Shown: positions 1 through 6,927, numbered from the stretch's first letter. The stretch is 11,461 bases of DNA from Nitrospinota bacterium (GCA_016234205.1 JACRGN010000112.1:1-11461), one strand, 5' to 3'. The notes: generated from the letters alone by a model not told the origin. Numbers and translations are program-made.

Positions 1-1779
1 ACAAAGCCTTATGATGATGCCTATCTCCTTACAAAGATTAAGTCTCTTATTTCAAGCCAGAATGATGAAAATAAAAACTGGGATATAAATGGGATAGATG
101 TCAACTTTGCAGGTGACCGCTATGTTGTAAAATCCAACAGAAGGCAGATATTGACCTTCCTCCTCTCAACTTATGAGAATGCAGTCCAGCAAAACCATGA
201 CCTGATAATAATGCAGAGGGAGCTGCAGATAATCAATGAACAGCTTGAGGAAAGGGTAAGGGAGAGGACAGAGGAATTGCAGTCATCTGAGGAAAATTTC
301 AGGGCAATTTCTGAGAATGCAATGGAGGGGATAGTGATAATTGGAAGTAAGGGAGAACATCTTTATGCCAATGAAATGGCTGCAAAGATTACAGGATATA
401 GTGGTGATGAACTTTTAAAGCTCAATATGAAAGATGTGTTGCCTCCGGATAATCTATTAGTAATGAAGGAAAGGCTCAAGGAAAGACTTGAGGGTTTGCC
501 ACGGCAATCTTACCCTGAAATTACAATAATTGCAAAAGATGGCAGGAGAATCCTTATAGAGACGACATCTTCTAAAACCCTCTGGCATGGTGAAGCTGCT
601 CTCATAGTTATATTCAGGGATATTTCGGACCGTAAAAGAAAGGAAGATGAGCTTATAAAACTTGCAAAACTGGAGTCTCTGGGTATCCTTGCAGGAGGGA
701 TTGCACATGATTTTAACAACCTCCTTACAGGCGTAATCGGCAACCTATCTCTTGCAAAGATGTATTGTAAACCTGATGATAAGATTTGCCAGATACTTTC
801 AGAGGCTGAGAAGGCATCCACAAATGCAAAGGGGCTGACCTATCAGCTTCTGACATTTGCCAAGGGGGGCGCCCCTGTCAAGAAGACAATCTCTATTGTA
901 AAATTAATCAAGGATGCAACGGCGTTTGCATGCAGAGGTTCAAATACAAAGTGTAATTTTGATGTGCCTGAGGATATATGGGCTGTTGATATTGATGAAG
1001 GGCAGATTAATCAGGTAATTTATAATATGGTTATAAATGCGGAACAGTCAATGCCAGAAGGCGGCTCTATTACAGTATGCATAGAAAATGCCTCTGTTAA
1101 AGGTGAAAATAAACATCTTATAAAAGAAGGGGAATATGTGAAGGTAACAATTTCAGATACAGGTGCTGGAATAACTGAAGAAAATCTCAGTAAGATATTT
1201 GACCCATATTTTACAACAAAAAAAGAGGGGAGTGGTCTCGGGCTTTCAACCTGCTATTCTATTATTAAAAATCACGGAGGGTATATTACAGTTGATTCAA
1301 AGGCAGGTGCAGGGACGACATTTTATATCTACATCCCAAGATCAGAGAAGGAAATTTCTTTAGAGGAAATAGAAGCTGAGGGAAAACTTATTTATGGTAA
1401 GGGGAAGATTCTTATAATGGATGATGAGGAGATTCTAAGAAATGCCGCAGGTCTTATATTAAATGAACTTGGATATAGTGTGGATTTTGCAAAGGATGGC
1501 AAGGAGGCAATTGAAATTTATAAAAAGGCAAAGAATTCAGGAGAGCCATTCAATGCAGTCTTGATGGACCTTACAATACCGGCTGGTATGGGCGGAAAAG
1601 ATGCTATTAAGAGGTTGGTTGAGATTGACCCTGATGTAAGGGCAATTGTATGCAGCGGCTACTCAAATGACCCTATGATGTCAGAATATGGAAATTATGG
1701 CTTTAAGGAGGCTATCGTAAAACCCTACGATATAAAGCAACTCAGCAGGACAGTGTATAAGGTGGTAGAGGGTAAATAG
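1..1779 (+). CDS. Hybrid sensory histidine kinase, REC-PAS-HisKA-HATPase-REC (5' end missing)
   Basis: The frame is open from the first base, so the gene begins upstream; the TTG at 151 is not the start. Codons 2-4 read KPY, the conserved Lys-Pro end of a receiver domain, followed by a linker and a coiled coil (about bases 190-290). A PAS domain follows (about 283-650), then an H-box with the motif GGIAHDFNNLL; the phosphorylated His is at 706-708. The ATPase domain shows an N-box (NMVINAEQSMPEGG), a G1 box (DTGAGI), an F-box (FDPYFTTK) and a G2 box (GSGLGLS). A C-terminal receiver carries the acidic pair MDDE near 1420, the phospho-acceptor Asp at 1567-1569 (LMDLTIP) and a second VKPY. No membrane segment is seen in this part, so it is probably cytosolic. 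A phosphorelay from His to the terminal Asp is typical of such hybrids. The signal and the downstream partner are not visible. Confidence 0.93.
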   Translation, partial: TKPYDDAYLLTKIKSLISSQNDENKNWDINGIDVNFAGDRYVVKSNRRQILTFLLSTYENAVQQNHDLIIMQRELQIINEQLEERVRERTEELQSSEENFRAISENAMEGIVIIGSKGEHLYANEMAAKITGYSGDELLKLNMKDVLPPDNLLVMKERLKERLEGLPRQSYPEITIIAKDGRRILIETTSSKTLWHGEAALIVIFRDISDRKRKEDELIKLAKLESLGILAGGIAHDFNNLLTGVIGNLSLAKMYCKPDDKICQILSEAEKASTNAKGLTYQLLTFAKGGAPVKKTISIVKLIKDATAFACRGSNTKCNFDVPEDIWAVDIDEGQINQVIYNMVINAEQSMPEGGSITVCIENASVKGENKHLIKEGEYVKVTISDTGAGITEENLSKIFDPYFTTKKEGSGLGLSTCYSIIKNHGGYITVDSKAGAGTTFYIYIPRSEKEISLEEIEAEGKLIYGKGKILIMDDEEILRNAAGLILNELGYSVDFAKDGKEAIEIYKKAKNSGEPFNAVLMDLTIPAGMGGKDAIKRLVEIDPDVRAIVCSGYSNDPMMSEYGNYGFKEAIVKPYDIKQLSRTVYKVVEGK

Positions 1780-1787
1780 AATATTAC

Positions 1788-1843
1788 GGCTCGTTCGGGG
1801 AACGAGCCCTACAATTCTTGTAGGGTGCGTTTCCTAAACGCAC
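1788..1843. repeat. Three abutting perfect hairpins between convergent genes
   Basis: Three perfect stem-loops with 3-base loops lie back to back. A 9-bp stem GGCTCGTTC/GAACGAGCC spans 1788-1808, an 8-bp stem CCCTACAA/TTGTAGGG spans 1807-1825, and an 8-bp stem GTGCGTTT/AAACGCAC spans 1825-1843. Neighbouring stems share one or two bases, so adjacent hairpins compete slightly. The block lies between the kinase stop and the stop of the convergent gene and could end transcription from both sides, although no long T run follows. Similar GTAGGGTGCGTT-type palindromes are scattered in many bacterial genomes, so it is probably a dispersed repeat. Confidence 0.8.
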
Positions 1844-1852
1844 ATATGTTTC

Positions 1853-3685
1853 CTAAAACTCCTGTATAAACCTTGATGCATAGCTCCTGATTTCTTTGCC
1901 ATTCAGGACATGGAATTTTCTTACCCTGTCTATAGTATGAAGCGAAAACCTCTTTAAGGGGATATAAACGAGGTTCTTTTTATATCTCCTTGCAAGACGC
2001 TTCCATTTCAATGTGGGATGTTTGGGGGCAACCAGAGCCACATGCCTCTCCCTTGAGTAGAAGAGTGCGGCTGAGATAAGCCTCTCATCAAGCGTCTCTG
2101 CATTCTCAAACCTTATATCCTGCCATATATCAGGTATATGCCTTGGAGGGAATAACATAAAGCACCCCCCATAAGTTGAACGGGCAATACCGGGTCCAAT
2201 CATATCTTCAATATATGGTGTTGCATAAAAGCAGAGTGTTGATTCCTCCCCATGCTCTGCATACCATGTCTGACTCCAGTTATATTTCATCGGGTCAGGG
2301 TTTTCCTCAAAGATAAAAACTACAGCATCAACACTTCCTCTGGAGGGGGGAATTTCCTTTACATATATATTGCCTGTATACCAGTGTCTCAATGTATCCC
2401 TGATATCAATCCCGTCCTTAATAGAGGTTGTAAATTTCTCTGTCCTTGCAAGGTCTTCACCGAGGAGCGCCTTTGTCTGCTCCCTTATATGACTGTTAAA
2501 GCTCTCAATCTTCTTATCTTCGGGGGGCCATGAACACTGCCCATAAGGGTCCCACATAAACTTCCATATTTTCTGCTTTTTTATTTCAGGCTTTGGTTTT
2601 AATGAGAGATGCCTCCATATAATCTCTGAGCCTGAAAGCCTGTTCTTCATTTTAACTACACCCCTGTCAGGAAATTCAGCCCTGTCAATTCCCATGACTA
2701 CATTGTTAATATCTTCTTCCTTGGATTGATACGGATATAACTTTGCAGTCTCCAATAAGGCGACGGCAAAACTGTCCCCGCCAATCTGTTTTGCTGCGGT
2801 AGAGAGTGTCCATAGGTCGGGTGTCATTCTGCTCTCAAGCAGGGAGAGATTTCTTACATATTTCATAAAGACCTGCAGGACATTTGGTGTCAGATAGTGC
2901 TGGTTGAGCTCATATTGTTTTATAAACCTTTTTCTGGACTCAATTAATAATTCCTTGATTCCGTCTATAGATATGTTGCTGTCCGATAGAAGCCCCTCCC
3001 TCTTTTTTTCGTATAGATATGTGATATAGGGGAGTTCGCCGAGGATAAAAAAGAGGGTTTTTTCTTCTGTATTATGAAGCTGAGGTGATTGATAAATATT
3101 TTCCGATTCAGGGTAGGGGAGCCTCCTGTTATATGAATCCCTCACGAATGGCCAATCAAGTATTGAACAGATGAAGAGGATATTGTTATATTGAAGCTCC
3201 AGTTTATGTAATTGGTATGCCATCCAGCGAACCCTTTTTTCCTGCTGGCTCTCCTTTTGCGGTATGGGAACGGCTGGCAGTAATGCCAGGGCAAATTTCT
3301 CAAGGGGGACATTCTTTAATGCGTATGGGTCGGGAAAATAGCCCCTCTGAGTTTCAAAACTTGATACCTCCCTGTCAATGTATGCCCTGTTTATTCCTTC
3401 TTCAATGGCAACTCTCAGGGCTGCAATAATCCCCTGACACGGGTCTATAGGGACAAAACTGAATACATCCATTTCTCCATCTGCATCTTCTTCAAGTGCA
3501 GCAATGGTTATTGATGGAAGAAGTCTTATGCCTGACTCTACTGAATTTTTAAAAGAGGGCGGGATGGATACTGCGAGACAGTCAAAATTTGAACTTAAAA
3601 TCTTTTGTCTTGCAACCCTTGCAAAATCCCCGCTTCCATGAATTATGGGGAGGATTTCTATCTTTTTACTGAGGGAGAAAAACAT
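1853..3685 (-). CDS. Conserved-looking protein of unknown function, 610 aa
   Basis: This is a long uninterrupted reading frame with normal-looking protein composition: no signal peptide, no clear membrane segment, many aromatic residues. The N-terminal part (residues about 10-150) alternates strands and helices (IIHGSGDFARVA, DCLAVSIPPSF) and ends in a helix-rich stretch with VRWMAYQLHKLE. That weakly recalls the TraB/DUF5682-type fold that starts with an H-G/H-H loop; I do not rely on this. The C-terminal half (from about residue 370) has motifs that look constrained, including DPYGQCSWPPED, IRDTLRHWYTGNIYVKE, FYATPYIEDMIGPGIARS, YGGCFMLFPPR and ERHVALVAPKHP. No catalytic signature can be named. 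No strong Shine-Dalgarno site precedes the ATG at 3685, but no better start is near. It stands alone between a repeat and the convergent kinase gene. Confidence 0.8.
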   Translation of the reverse strand: MFFSLSKKIEILPIIHGSGDFARVARQKILSSNFDCLAVSIPPSFKNSVESGIRLLPSITIAALEEDADGEMDVFSFVPIDPCQGIIAALRVAIEEGINRAYIDREVSSFETQRGYFPDPYALKNVPLEKFALALLPAVPIPQKESQQEKRVRWMAYQLHKLELQYNNILFICSILDWPFVRDSYNRRLPYPESENIYQSPQLHNTEEKTLFFILGELPYITYLYEKKREGLLSDSNISIDGIKELLIESRKRFIKQYELNQHYLTPNVLQVFMKYVRNLSLLESRMTPDLWTLSTAAKQIGGDSFAVALLETAKLYPYQSKEEDINNVVMGIDRAEFPDRGVVKMKNRLSGSEIIWRHLSLKPKPEIKKQKIWKFMWDPYGQCSWPPEDKKIESFNSHIREQTKALLGEDLARTEKFTTSIKDGIDIRDTLRHWYTGNIYVKEIPPSRGSVDAVVFIFEENPDPMKYNWSQTWYAEHGEESTLCFYATPYIEDMIGPGIARSTYGGCFMLFPPRHIPDIWQDIRFENAETLDERLISAALFYSRERHVALVAPKHPTLKWKRLARRYKKNLVYIPLKRFSLHTIDRVRKFHVLNGKEIRSYASRFIQEF

Positions 3686-3692
3686 AAAAAAA

Positions 3693-3766
3693 TTGCCACT
3701 AAGACACTAAGTCACAAAGAAATTCTTTTTACTCAAAAAAATAAACCTTTGTGTCTTTGTGCCTGG
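3693..3766. repeat. Inverted repeat with CACTAAG/CACAAAG tandem units
   Basis: The left arm (3693-3722) contains CACTAAGA, CACTAAGT and CACAAAGA in tandem at 8-base spacing. The right arm (3743-3766) is the imperfect reverse complement, reading GGCACAAAGACACAAAGG on the other strand. A 20-base A/T-rich loop separates them. The element begins only a few bases upstream of the start codon at 3685, so it forms the leader of that gene. It belongs to the same structural class as the elements at 4010, 5045, 6928 and 8197. Confidence 0.7.
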
Positions 3767-3788
3767 CTAAAAATACTTTCTAATGAAT

Positions 3789-3992
3789 CTATTGAAATGT
3801 AAAAAAACCTACAAATGGGATTGTCTCTTTTATTTTTCTCTCTAATGAATTGCTTTCAATTCCTTCAATCTCCATCTTTTCATAATGTCCATTCCAGCAT
3901 CCTACAGATGATACTATGTTTCCATAGCAGTCAATAGTTTTGTTTGACATGACCCGACTTCCGCATTTTGTGCATGAATTATGAGATTTCAT
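3789..3992 (-). CDS. Small zinc-ribbon-like protein, 67 aa
   Basis: This short basic protein has a CTKCG knuckle at residues 7-10 and a second cluster, GCWNGH, where Cys32 and His36 could complete a metal site; Cys22 (TIDCYG) is also available. The layout resembles the tiny stand-alone zinc ribbons common in environmental bacteria, but the second knuckle lacks the usual CxxC. The ATG at 3992 is chosen over a GTG at 4004 because it is the first ATG and places the knuckle in the usual N-terminal position; neither has a convincing ribosome site. It lies downstream of the small membrane-protein cluster, separated by the inverted repeat at 4010-4087. The role is unknown; nucleic-acid or protein contact is only a guess from the ribbon form. 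Confidence 0.6.
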   Translation of the reverse strand: MKSHNSCTKCGSRVMSNKTIDCYGNIVSSVGCWNGHYEKMEIEGIESNSLERKIKETIPFVGFFTFQ

Positions 3993-4009
3993 AAAGAAAA
4001 TCACTTTTA

Positions 4010-4087
4010 TCCACAGATTACGCAGATTATCGCAGATTAAAACAAAATATTTTTTAAAAAATCCGTGTAATCTGCGTAATCTGCGGA
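4010..4087. repeat. Inverted repeat with CGCAGATTA units
   Basis: The arms 4010-4029 and 4068-4087 are 20 bases long and reverse-complementary except for one position. Each contains two successive CAGATTA units at 10-11 base spacing, and an extra CGCAGATTA follows the left arm. The loop is A/T-rich. The right arm abuts the TAA stop codon of the membrane-protein gene at 4088, and that stop may itself come from the repeat edge. Given its position it could act as a 3' hairpin for that gene. Confidence 0.85.
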
Positions 4088-4369
4088 TTAATTAGTTTTT
4101 TTTGTTCTTTTTTTAAAGATTGAAAACACTTTACTCTTAACCAGATTGTATCCTTCCTTCCCCATAAAAATGATAGCAACCCCCGTAAGACCCCAGCTAA
4201 CGATATAAGCACCGAAGGCAATACTGCCTAACAGCTTTATATCATAGGGGAGAAAGAATATTAATGGGATACAAAAATACAGCGTAAAACTTATGATTAA
4301 AAATATCAGACCTGCTATAAATTTTGTATTTTTCTCTTTAATAACTACTCCACAGTTTCCGGTTTCCAT
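4088..4369 (-). CDS. Small membrane protein, transporter-suffix-domain type, 93 aa
   Basis: It has two strong hydrophobic segments (residues about 17-40 and 46-69), then a conserved-looking cytosolic tail, GKEGYNLVKSKVF, and a basic end. The GKEG(F/Y)xxxKS(K/R)xF tail after the last membrane helix matches what I recall of small proteins annotated as 'transporter suffix domain-containing', whose function is not established. It starts 25 bases inside the end of the upstream gene (stop at 4345), so translation is probably coupled. No strong ribosome site of its own is seen. The stop codon adjoins the inverted repeat at 4010-4087. A link to cyclic-di-GMP signalling is suggested only by the first gene of the cluster. 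Confidence 0.72.
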   Translation of the reverse strand: METGNCGVVIKEKNTKFIAGLIFLIISFTLYFCIPLIFFLPYDIKLLGSIAFGAYIVSWGLTGVAIIFMGKEGYNLVKSKVFSIFKKRTKKTN

Positions 4370-4581
4370 TCCATTTTAAAATCTTTTTCTATTATTTTTC
4401 TTATAACCTCGTCCTGGTCTTCATCTCCCACCTGCTCATCCTTTAATCCCTTTATTAATGAAGAATGTATGTTGACCCTGTTATTTAAAAGTTTAATTGC
4501 CCTGTTAAGTTTGGAAATGATAAAGAGTACTATAAGAGCCGATAACACCATTGCACCAAATATCAGTTTTATCTCCATCAT
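4345..4581 (-). CDS. Small single-pass membrane protein, 78 aa, unknown function
   Basis: An N-terminal membrane helix (residues about 5-24, LIFGAMVLSALIVLFIISKL) is followed by a charged, partly helical cytosolic stretch rich in Lys, Asp and Glu. Two ATG codons lie in tandem at 4581 and 4578. The first overlaps the stop of the upstream gene as ATGA. A perfect AGGAGG lies 1 base before the first and 4 bases before the second, so the second may be used more. I do not recognise a family. Its tight coupling to the MshEN-like gene upstream and the membrane gene downstream suggests that the three products work together at the inner membrane. Confidence 0.7.
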   Translation of the reverse strand: MMEIKLIFGAMVLSALIVLFIISKLNRAIKLLNNRVNIHSSLIKGLKDEQVGDEDQDEVIRKIIEKDFKMEWKPETVE

Positions 4582-4590
4582 TCCTCCTTG
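4578..4590 (-). promoter_or_regulatory. AGGAGG ribosome site and ATGA stop-start overlap
   Basis: On the - strand an AGGAGG immediately precedes two tandem ATG codons, and the first ATG overlaps the TGA stop of the upstream gene. The site lies inside the upstream coding region, which supports translational coupling between the MshEN-like gene and the membrane-protein gene. Confidence 0.8.
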
Positions 4591-4922
4591 AGTTCTTTAA
4601 AATACTCCTCAATGCCTATCAGCCTCTTTTTAATTAAAAGCCTTATCAGGGCTGATAGCTCTTTATTTTGTATAGCCAGAGCCTTTTCCTGGTCTTCTGG
4701 TTTATTCAATGGTTCATTTTTTGAGGCAATCCTTTTGACAATCTCAGCCTGCTTTTTTAATACCTCATTTAGTGATTCAGTTGTAAGATGACCCAGTTGA
4801 ACCAGAATGTCGCCTAATTTTGAACCTGGTGTTGCTCTTTGTTTTATTAATGCCTCGCTCAACTGGTAATTATTTATATATCCATCTTCAACGAGCATTT
4901 TACCCAGAGGCTTTTGTATCAT
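4578..4922 (-). CDS. Stand-alone MshEN-like (PilB/GspE N-terminal type) protein, 114 aa
   Basis: Two tandem 24-residue motifs fill the first half: PLGKMLVEDGYINNYQLSEALIKQ-type (residues 5-28, key residues LG, L, G, L, L, Q) and KLGDILVQLG... (35-58, same pattern). This is the repeat layout of MshEN domains, which in type II secretion and type IV pilus ATPases bind cyclic di-GMP. Here the domain is not attached to an ATPase. The usual Arg at the start of each motif is Pro in the first and Lys in the second, so ligand binding is uncertain. The C-terminal part (75-114) is helical and ends in a segment resembling short 'ALIRLLIKK...' tails seen in other small regulators. Its stop overlaps the start of the next gene by 4 bases (ATGA). 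The start at 4922 places the first motif at the N-terminus, as in the family. Confidence 0.8.
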   Translation of the reverse strand: MIQKPLGKMLVEDGYINNYQLSEALIKQRATPGSKLGDILVQLGHLTTESLNEVLKKQAEIVKRIASKNEPLNKPEDQEKALAIQNKELSALIRLLIKKRLIGIEEYFKELKEE

Positions 4923-5019
4923 ATAAAAAAACTATATCAGAAATGCCATAGTTTGTAAATCCTAAGTTTGAAGTAGAATAGGGAGGGAAAAACTTAACCT
5001 TTTATGGGATTTTTCTTGT

Positions 5020-5048
5020 ATTATAGGAAAGTATAAAATTCTGGAACA
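5020..5048 (-). promoter_or_regulatory. Possible sigma-70-type promoter for the small cluster
   Basis: A perfect TATAAT lies on the - strand at 5025-5020, about 100 bases upstream of the MshEN-like start. Seventeen bases further upstream is TGTTCC, a poor -35 match that falls in the edge of a repeat. The -10 box is convincing; the whole promoter is only plausible. Confidence 0.3.
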
Positions 5049-5198
5049 CGAATTTCACGAATATACGAATGGCACGAATATATTAGAAGCAAGAAATCAG
5101 AAGCAAGAAGCAAAAAATCTTATATCTTGTATCTTGCTTTTTGCATCTTACCTCTTGCTTAATTCGTGTAATTTGTCCCATTCGTGTTATTCGTATTC
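5045..5198. repeat. Nested inverted repeat: CACGAAT arms around GCAAGA arms
   Basis: The outer left arm (5045-5082) has four ACGAAT units at 8-9 base spacing. The outer right arm (5161-5198) is the imperfect reverse complement, with ATTCGTG units. Inside is a second inverted repeat: AGCAAGA units at 5085-5118 against TCTTGCTT units at 5133-5160. Bases 5044-5071 are identical over 28 bases to 6967-6994 in the next large element. The right end runs into the stop codon of mltG at 5197. No gene is visible between 4923 and 5196. Confidence 0.85.
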
Positions 5199-6351
5199 AA
5201 GTCTTTGTTCTTTCCTTTGCGACCTCTGCATCTTTGCGGTTAATCAGGTTTTTGTTTATTTGATATATCCGTACTGCCCTGTTATGTTCTTCTATTGTTG
5301 ATGAGAAGTGATGACTTCCGTCATTCTTTGATACAAAGTATATATATTTGGATACAGAAGGGTAAATTGCAGCATGGATGGAGGATTTTCCGGGGTTTGC
5401 AATGGGGCCAGGCGGTAAACCGGCATATCTGTAAGTATTATATGGCGAGTCTATTGATAAATCCTCTTTTCTGATATTCCCGTCATAGATGATTTTCTTT
5501 TCCTTAAGACCTTTGAGGAGAAGCGCATAGATAACTGTCGGGTCGCATTGAAGCCTCATCCTCTTTTTAAACCTGTTATGAAAGACTGCTGATATTATTG
5601 GTTTCTCTACTTCATTGCCTGTCTCCTTTTCAATAAGTGATGCGAGTGTGATGAGCTGATGTATGGTTAAGCCTGTTTTTTGATATTCACCCCGTAAGAC
5701 CTTCGGTCTCTTACTGGGTTCATCTGTTATCTCATTCAGCACTCTCTTTCTGAATGTATCAACCATCTTTTTTATGATGGCACTTTCATCCATGCCTTTC
5801 TGTATGTAGTATGTATCGGGGAATACATAACCCTCTAAGTTATTTGCCTCAATCCCCAATGATTCTATAAAATCCCTGTTAAATGCTAAGAGGACAAATT
5901 TTTCCCTCTCTGCGAGTCCTTTTTTATTAAGGAGCGATGCAATCTCAAAGATATTGTAACCCTCCGGTATTGTTACAGGATATTGATATACCTTCCCCTC
6001 TAAAATCAGGTTGAGGATATGTAAAGGGGGCATATCAGGACTTAATTGATATTCGCCTGCCTTAAGATTCCCTTCTGCATATTTGTATTTTGCAAGCAAA
6101 TTGAATGTCATTGTGTCTTTAATAATGCCATCCCTTTTTAACATTGAAGAGACAGTTTTTAAATCAGATCCCCTGGGTATATTTATTATTTTTGGATTTG
6201 CAATGCGGGACATAGGTGTAGTTACACTCTTTTTTATATACATGATGCTGACAATTGCTATAATCAGGGAGAATATGCAAATTGCAAGAATCAATAGGAG
6301 GGCGGCAGAGGACTTTAGTCCTGACTTTTGTTTGTTTTCACAGTTATTCAT
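5197..6351 (-). CDS. mltG: Endolytic murein transglycosylase MltG (YceG family)
   Basis: This inner-membrane enzyme cleaves nascent peptidoglycan glycan strands and probably sets their length. A single N-terminal membrane helix (residues about 15-38) leads to a periplasmic LysM-like part (IPRGSDLKTVSSML, about 58-125) and the YceG catalytic domain. The catalytic Glu is Glu241 in ASLIEKET, preceded by LEGYVFPDTY and followed by FHNR, LQCDPTVIYAL, SPYNTYRYAGLPPGPIANPG and YFVSKNDGSHHFS, all family hallmarks. At 384 residues its length is normal. The last 15 or so residues (from about 370, NRKDAEVAKERTKT) are encoded by a dispersed repeat and are probably not ancestral. It follows ruvX after 91 bases in the same direction, a common pairing. 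No strong ribosome site precedes the ATG. Confidence 0.96.
   Translation of the reverse strand: MNNCENKQKSGLKSSAALLLILAICIFSLIIAIVSIMYIKKSVTTPMSRIANPKIINIPRGSDLKTVSSMLKRDGIIKDTMTFNLLAKYKYAEGNLKAGEYQLSPDMPPLHILNLILEGKVYQYPVTIPEGYNIFEIASLLNKKGLAEREKFVLLAFNRDFIESLGIEANNLEGYVFPDTYYIQKGMDESAIIKKMVDTFRKRVLNEITDEPSKRPKVLRGEYQKTGLTIHQLITLASLIEKETGNEVEKPIISAVFHNRFKKRMRLQCDPTVIYALLLKGLKEKKIIYDGNIRKEDLSIDSPYNTYRYAGLPPGPIANPGKSSIHAAIYPSVSKYIYFVSKNDGSHHFSSTIEEHNRAVRIYQINKNLINRKDAEVAKERTKT
5210..5243. repeat. Single-arm repeat (CGCAAAG/GATGCAGAG type) inside the mltG 3' end
   Basis: Read on the - strand this is AACCGCAAAGATGCAGAGGTCGCAAAGGAA, in pieces AACCGCAAAG, ATGCAGAGGT and CGCAAAGGAA, with about 10-base periodicity. 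It resembles the AACCGCAGAGAGCACAG stretch near 8166. No inverted partner of the same type is seen nearby, so it looks like a half element. It encodes the C-terminal residues of MltG. Confidence 0.6.
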
Positions 6352-6442
6352 TGTTATTTTATTGTATAGGAATTTTTATAAGGAATCCATGAAGCCATAA
6401 AAAAATATTCCTGTATTCCTGGTTTTCTAATAATTAATGGGT

Positions 6443-6907
6443 TTAAAATCTGTGAAAATCTGTGGAATCTGTGGTTTCATTAGGTTTTTGTTCTGTTCTT
6501 TTTCTATCAAGATACCCCTGCAATATCAGTTGGGCTGCCATTTTATCTACTACTTCTCTCCTCTTACTTCTCCTTACATCCGCATTTATCAGAATCTTAT
6601 TTACCTCAGAGGTTGTCAGCCTTTCATCCCAGAAAATGACAGGGACATTAATTTTAGTTTTAAGGACATTTGTGAAATCAATGACCTTTTGTGCCTGAAC
6701 CCCTATAGTTCCGTCAAGCATCTTAGGGAGTCCGATAATTACAGTCTTTATTTCACTTGATTCTATTATATCTTTAATGCCTTTAATATCCTTCTCTAAA
6801 TATTTTCTCTTAAATGTCTGAAGACCCTGAGCGGTAATCTCTAATTCATCACTTATGGCTATTCCTATTCTTACATCACCTATGTCAAGTCCAAGTATTC
6901 TGCCCAT
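6443..6907 (-). CDS. ruvX: RuvX/YqgF-type putative nuclease (Holliday-junction-resolvase-like fold)
   Basis: This cytosolic RNase H-fold protein belongs to the RuvX/YqgF family, linked to Holliday-junction resolution in some species and to pre-16S rRNA 5' end processing in E. coli. The acidic active-site residues are visible: Asp8 in LGLDIGDVRIGIA, Glu95 in WDERLTT, and Asp121 in VDKMAAQLILQGYL. The IIGLPKMLDGT loop (57-67) is also typical. The core ends near residue 136; the last dozen residues (NETTDSTDFHRF) are encoded by a CACAGATT-type repeat and look acquired. At 154 residues it is slightly longer than usual for that reason. The gene leads into mltG in the same direction after 91 bases. 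No clear ribosome site is seen before the ATG at 6907. Confidence 0.94.
   Translation of the reverse strand: MGRILGLDIGDVRIGIAISDELEITAQGLQTFKRKYLEKDIKGIKDIIESSEIKTVIIGLPKMLDGTIGVQAQKVIDFTNVLKTKINVPVIFWDERLTTSEVNKILINADVRRSKRREVVDKMAAQLILQGYLDRKRTEQKPNETTDSTDFHRF
6446..6480. repeat. Single-arm CACAGATT repeat inside the ruvX 3' end
   Basis: On the - strand it reads ATGAAACCACAGATTCC, then CACAGATTTT, then CACAGATTTT, with 9-10 base periodicity. It is closely similar to the right arm of the element at 8251-8279, including the flanking GGTTTCAT on the + strand. Only one arm is present here and it lies within the coding sequence. Confidence 0.75.
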
Positions 6908-6927
6908 AAAAGAACAAAAATCTGATT

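Noticed and set aside
151..153. TTG start for the histidine kinase
   Set aside because: The frame is open to base 1 and encodes the end of a receiver domain, so the gene simply starts outside the window.
457..821. Two antisense open frames over the kinase gene
   Set aside because: They mirror the strongly supported PAS and H-box coding sequence and show no independent protein features.
2252..3429. Open frames on the + strand opposite the 610-residue gene
   Set aside because: Short, without ribosome sites or recognisable domains; best explained as shadows of the long - strand gene.
5045..5198. CRISPR-like array
   Set aside because: The units are only 8-9 bases, directly adjacent, and arranged as inverted arms; there are no 30-base spacers and no cas genes.
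6083..6760. Open frames on the + strand opposite mltG and ruvX
   Set aside because: Hydrophobic shadows of the reverse strand; the - strand frames contain all catalytic motifs of well-known families.
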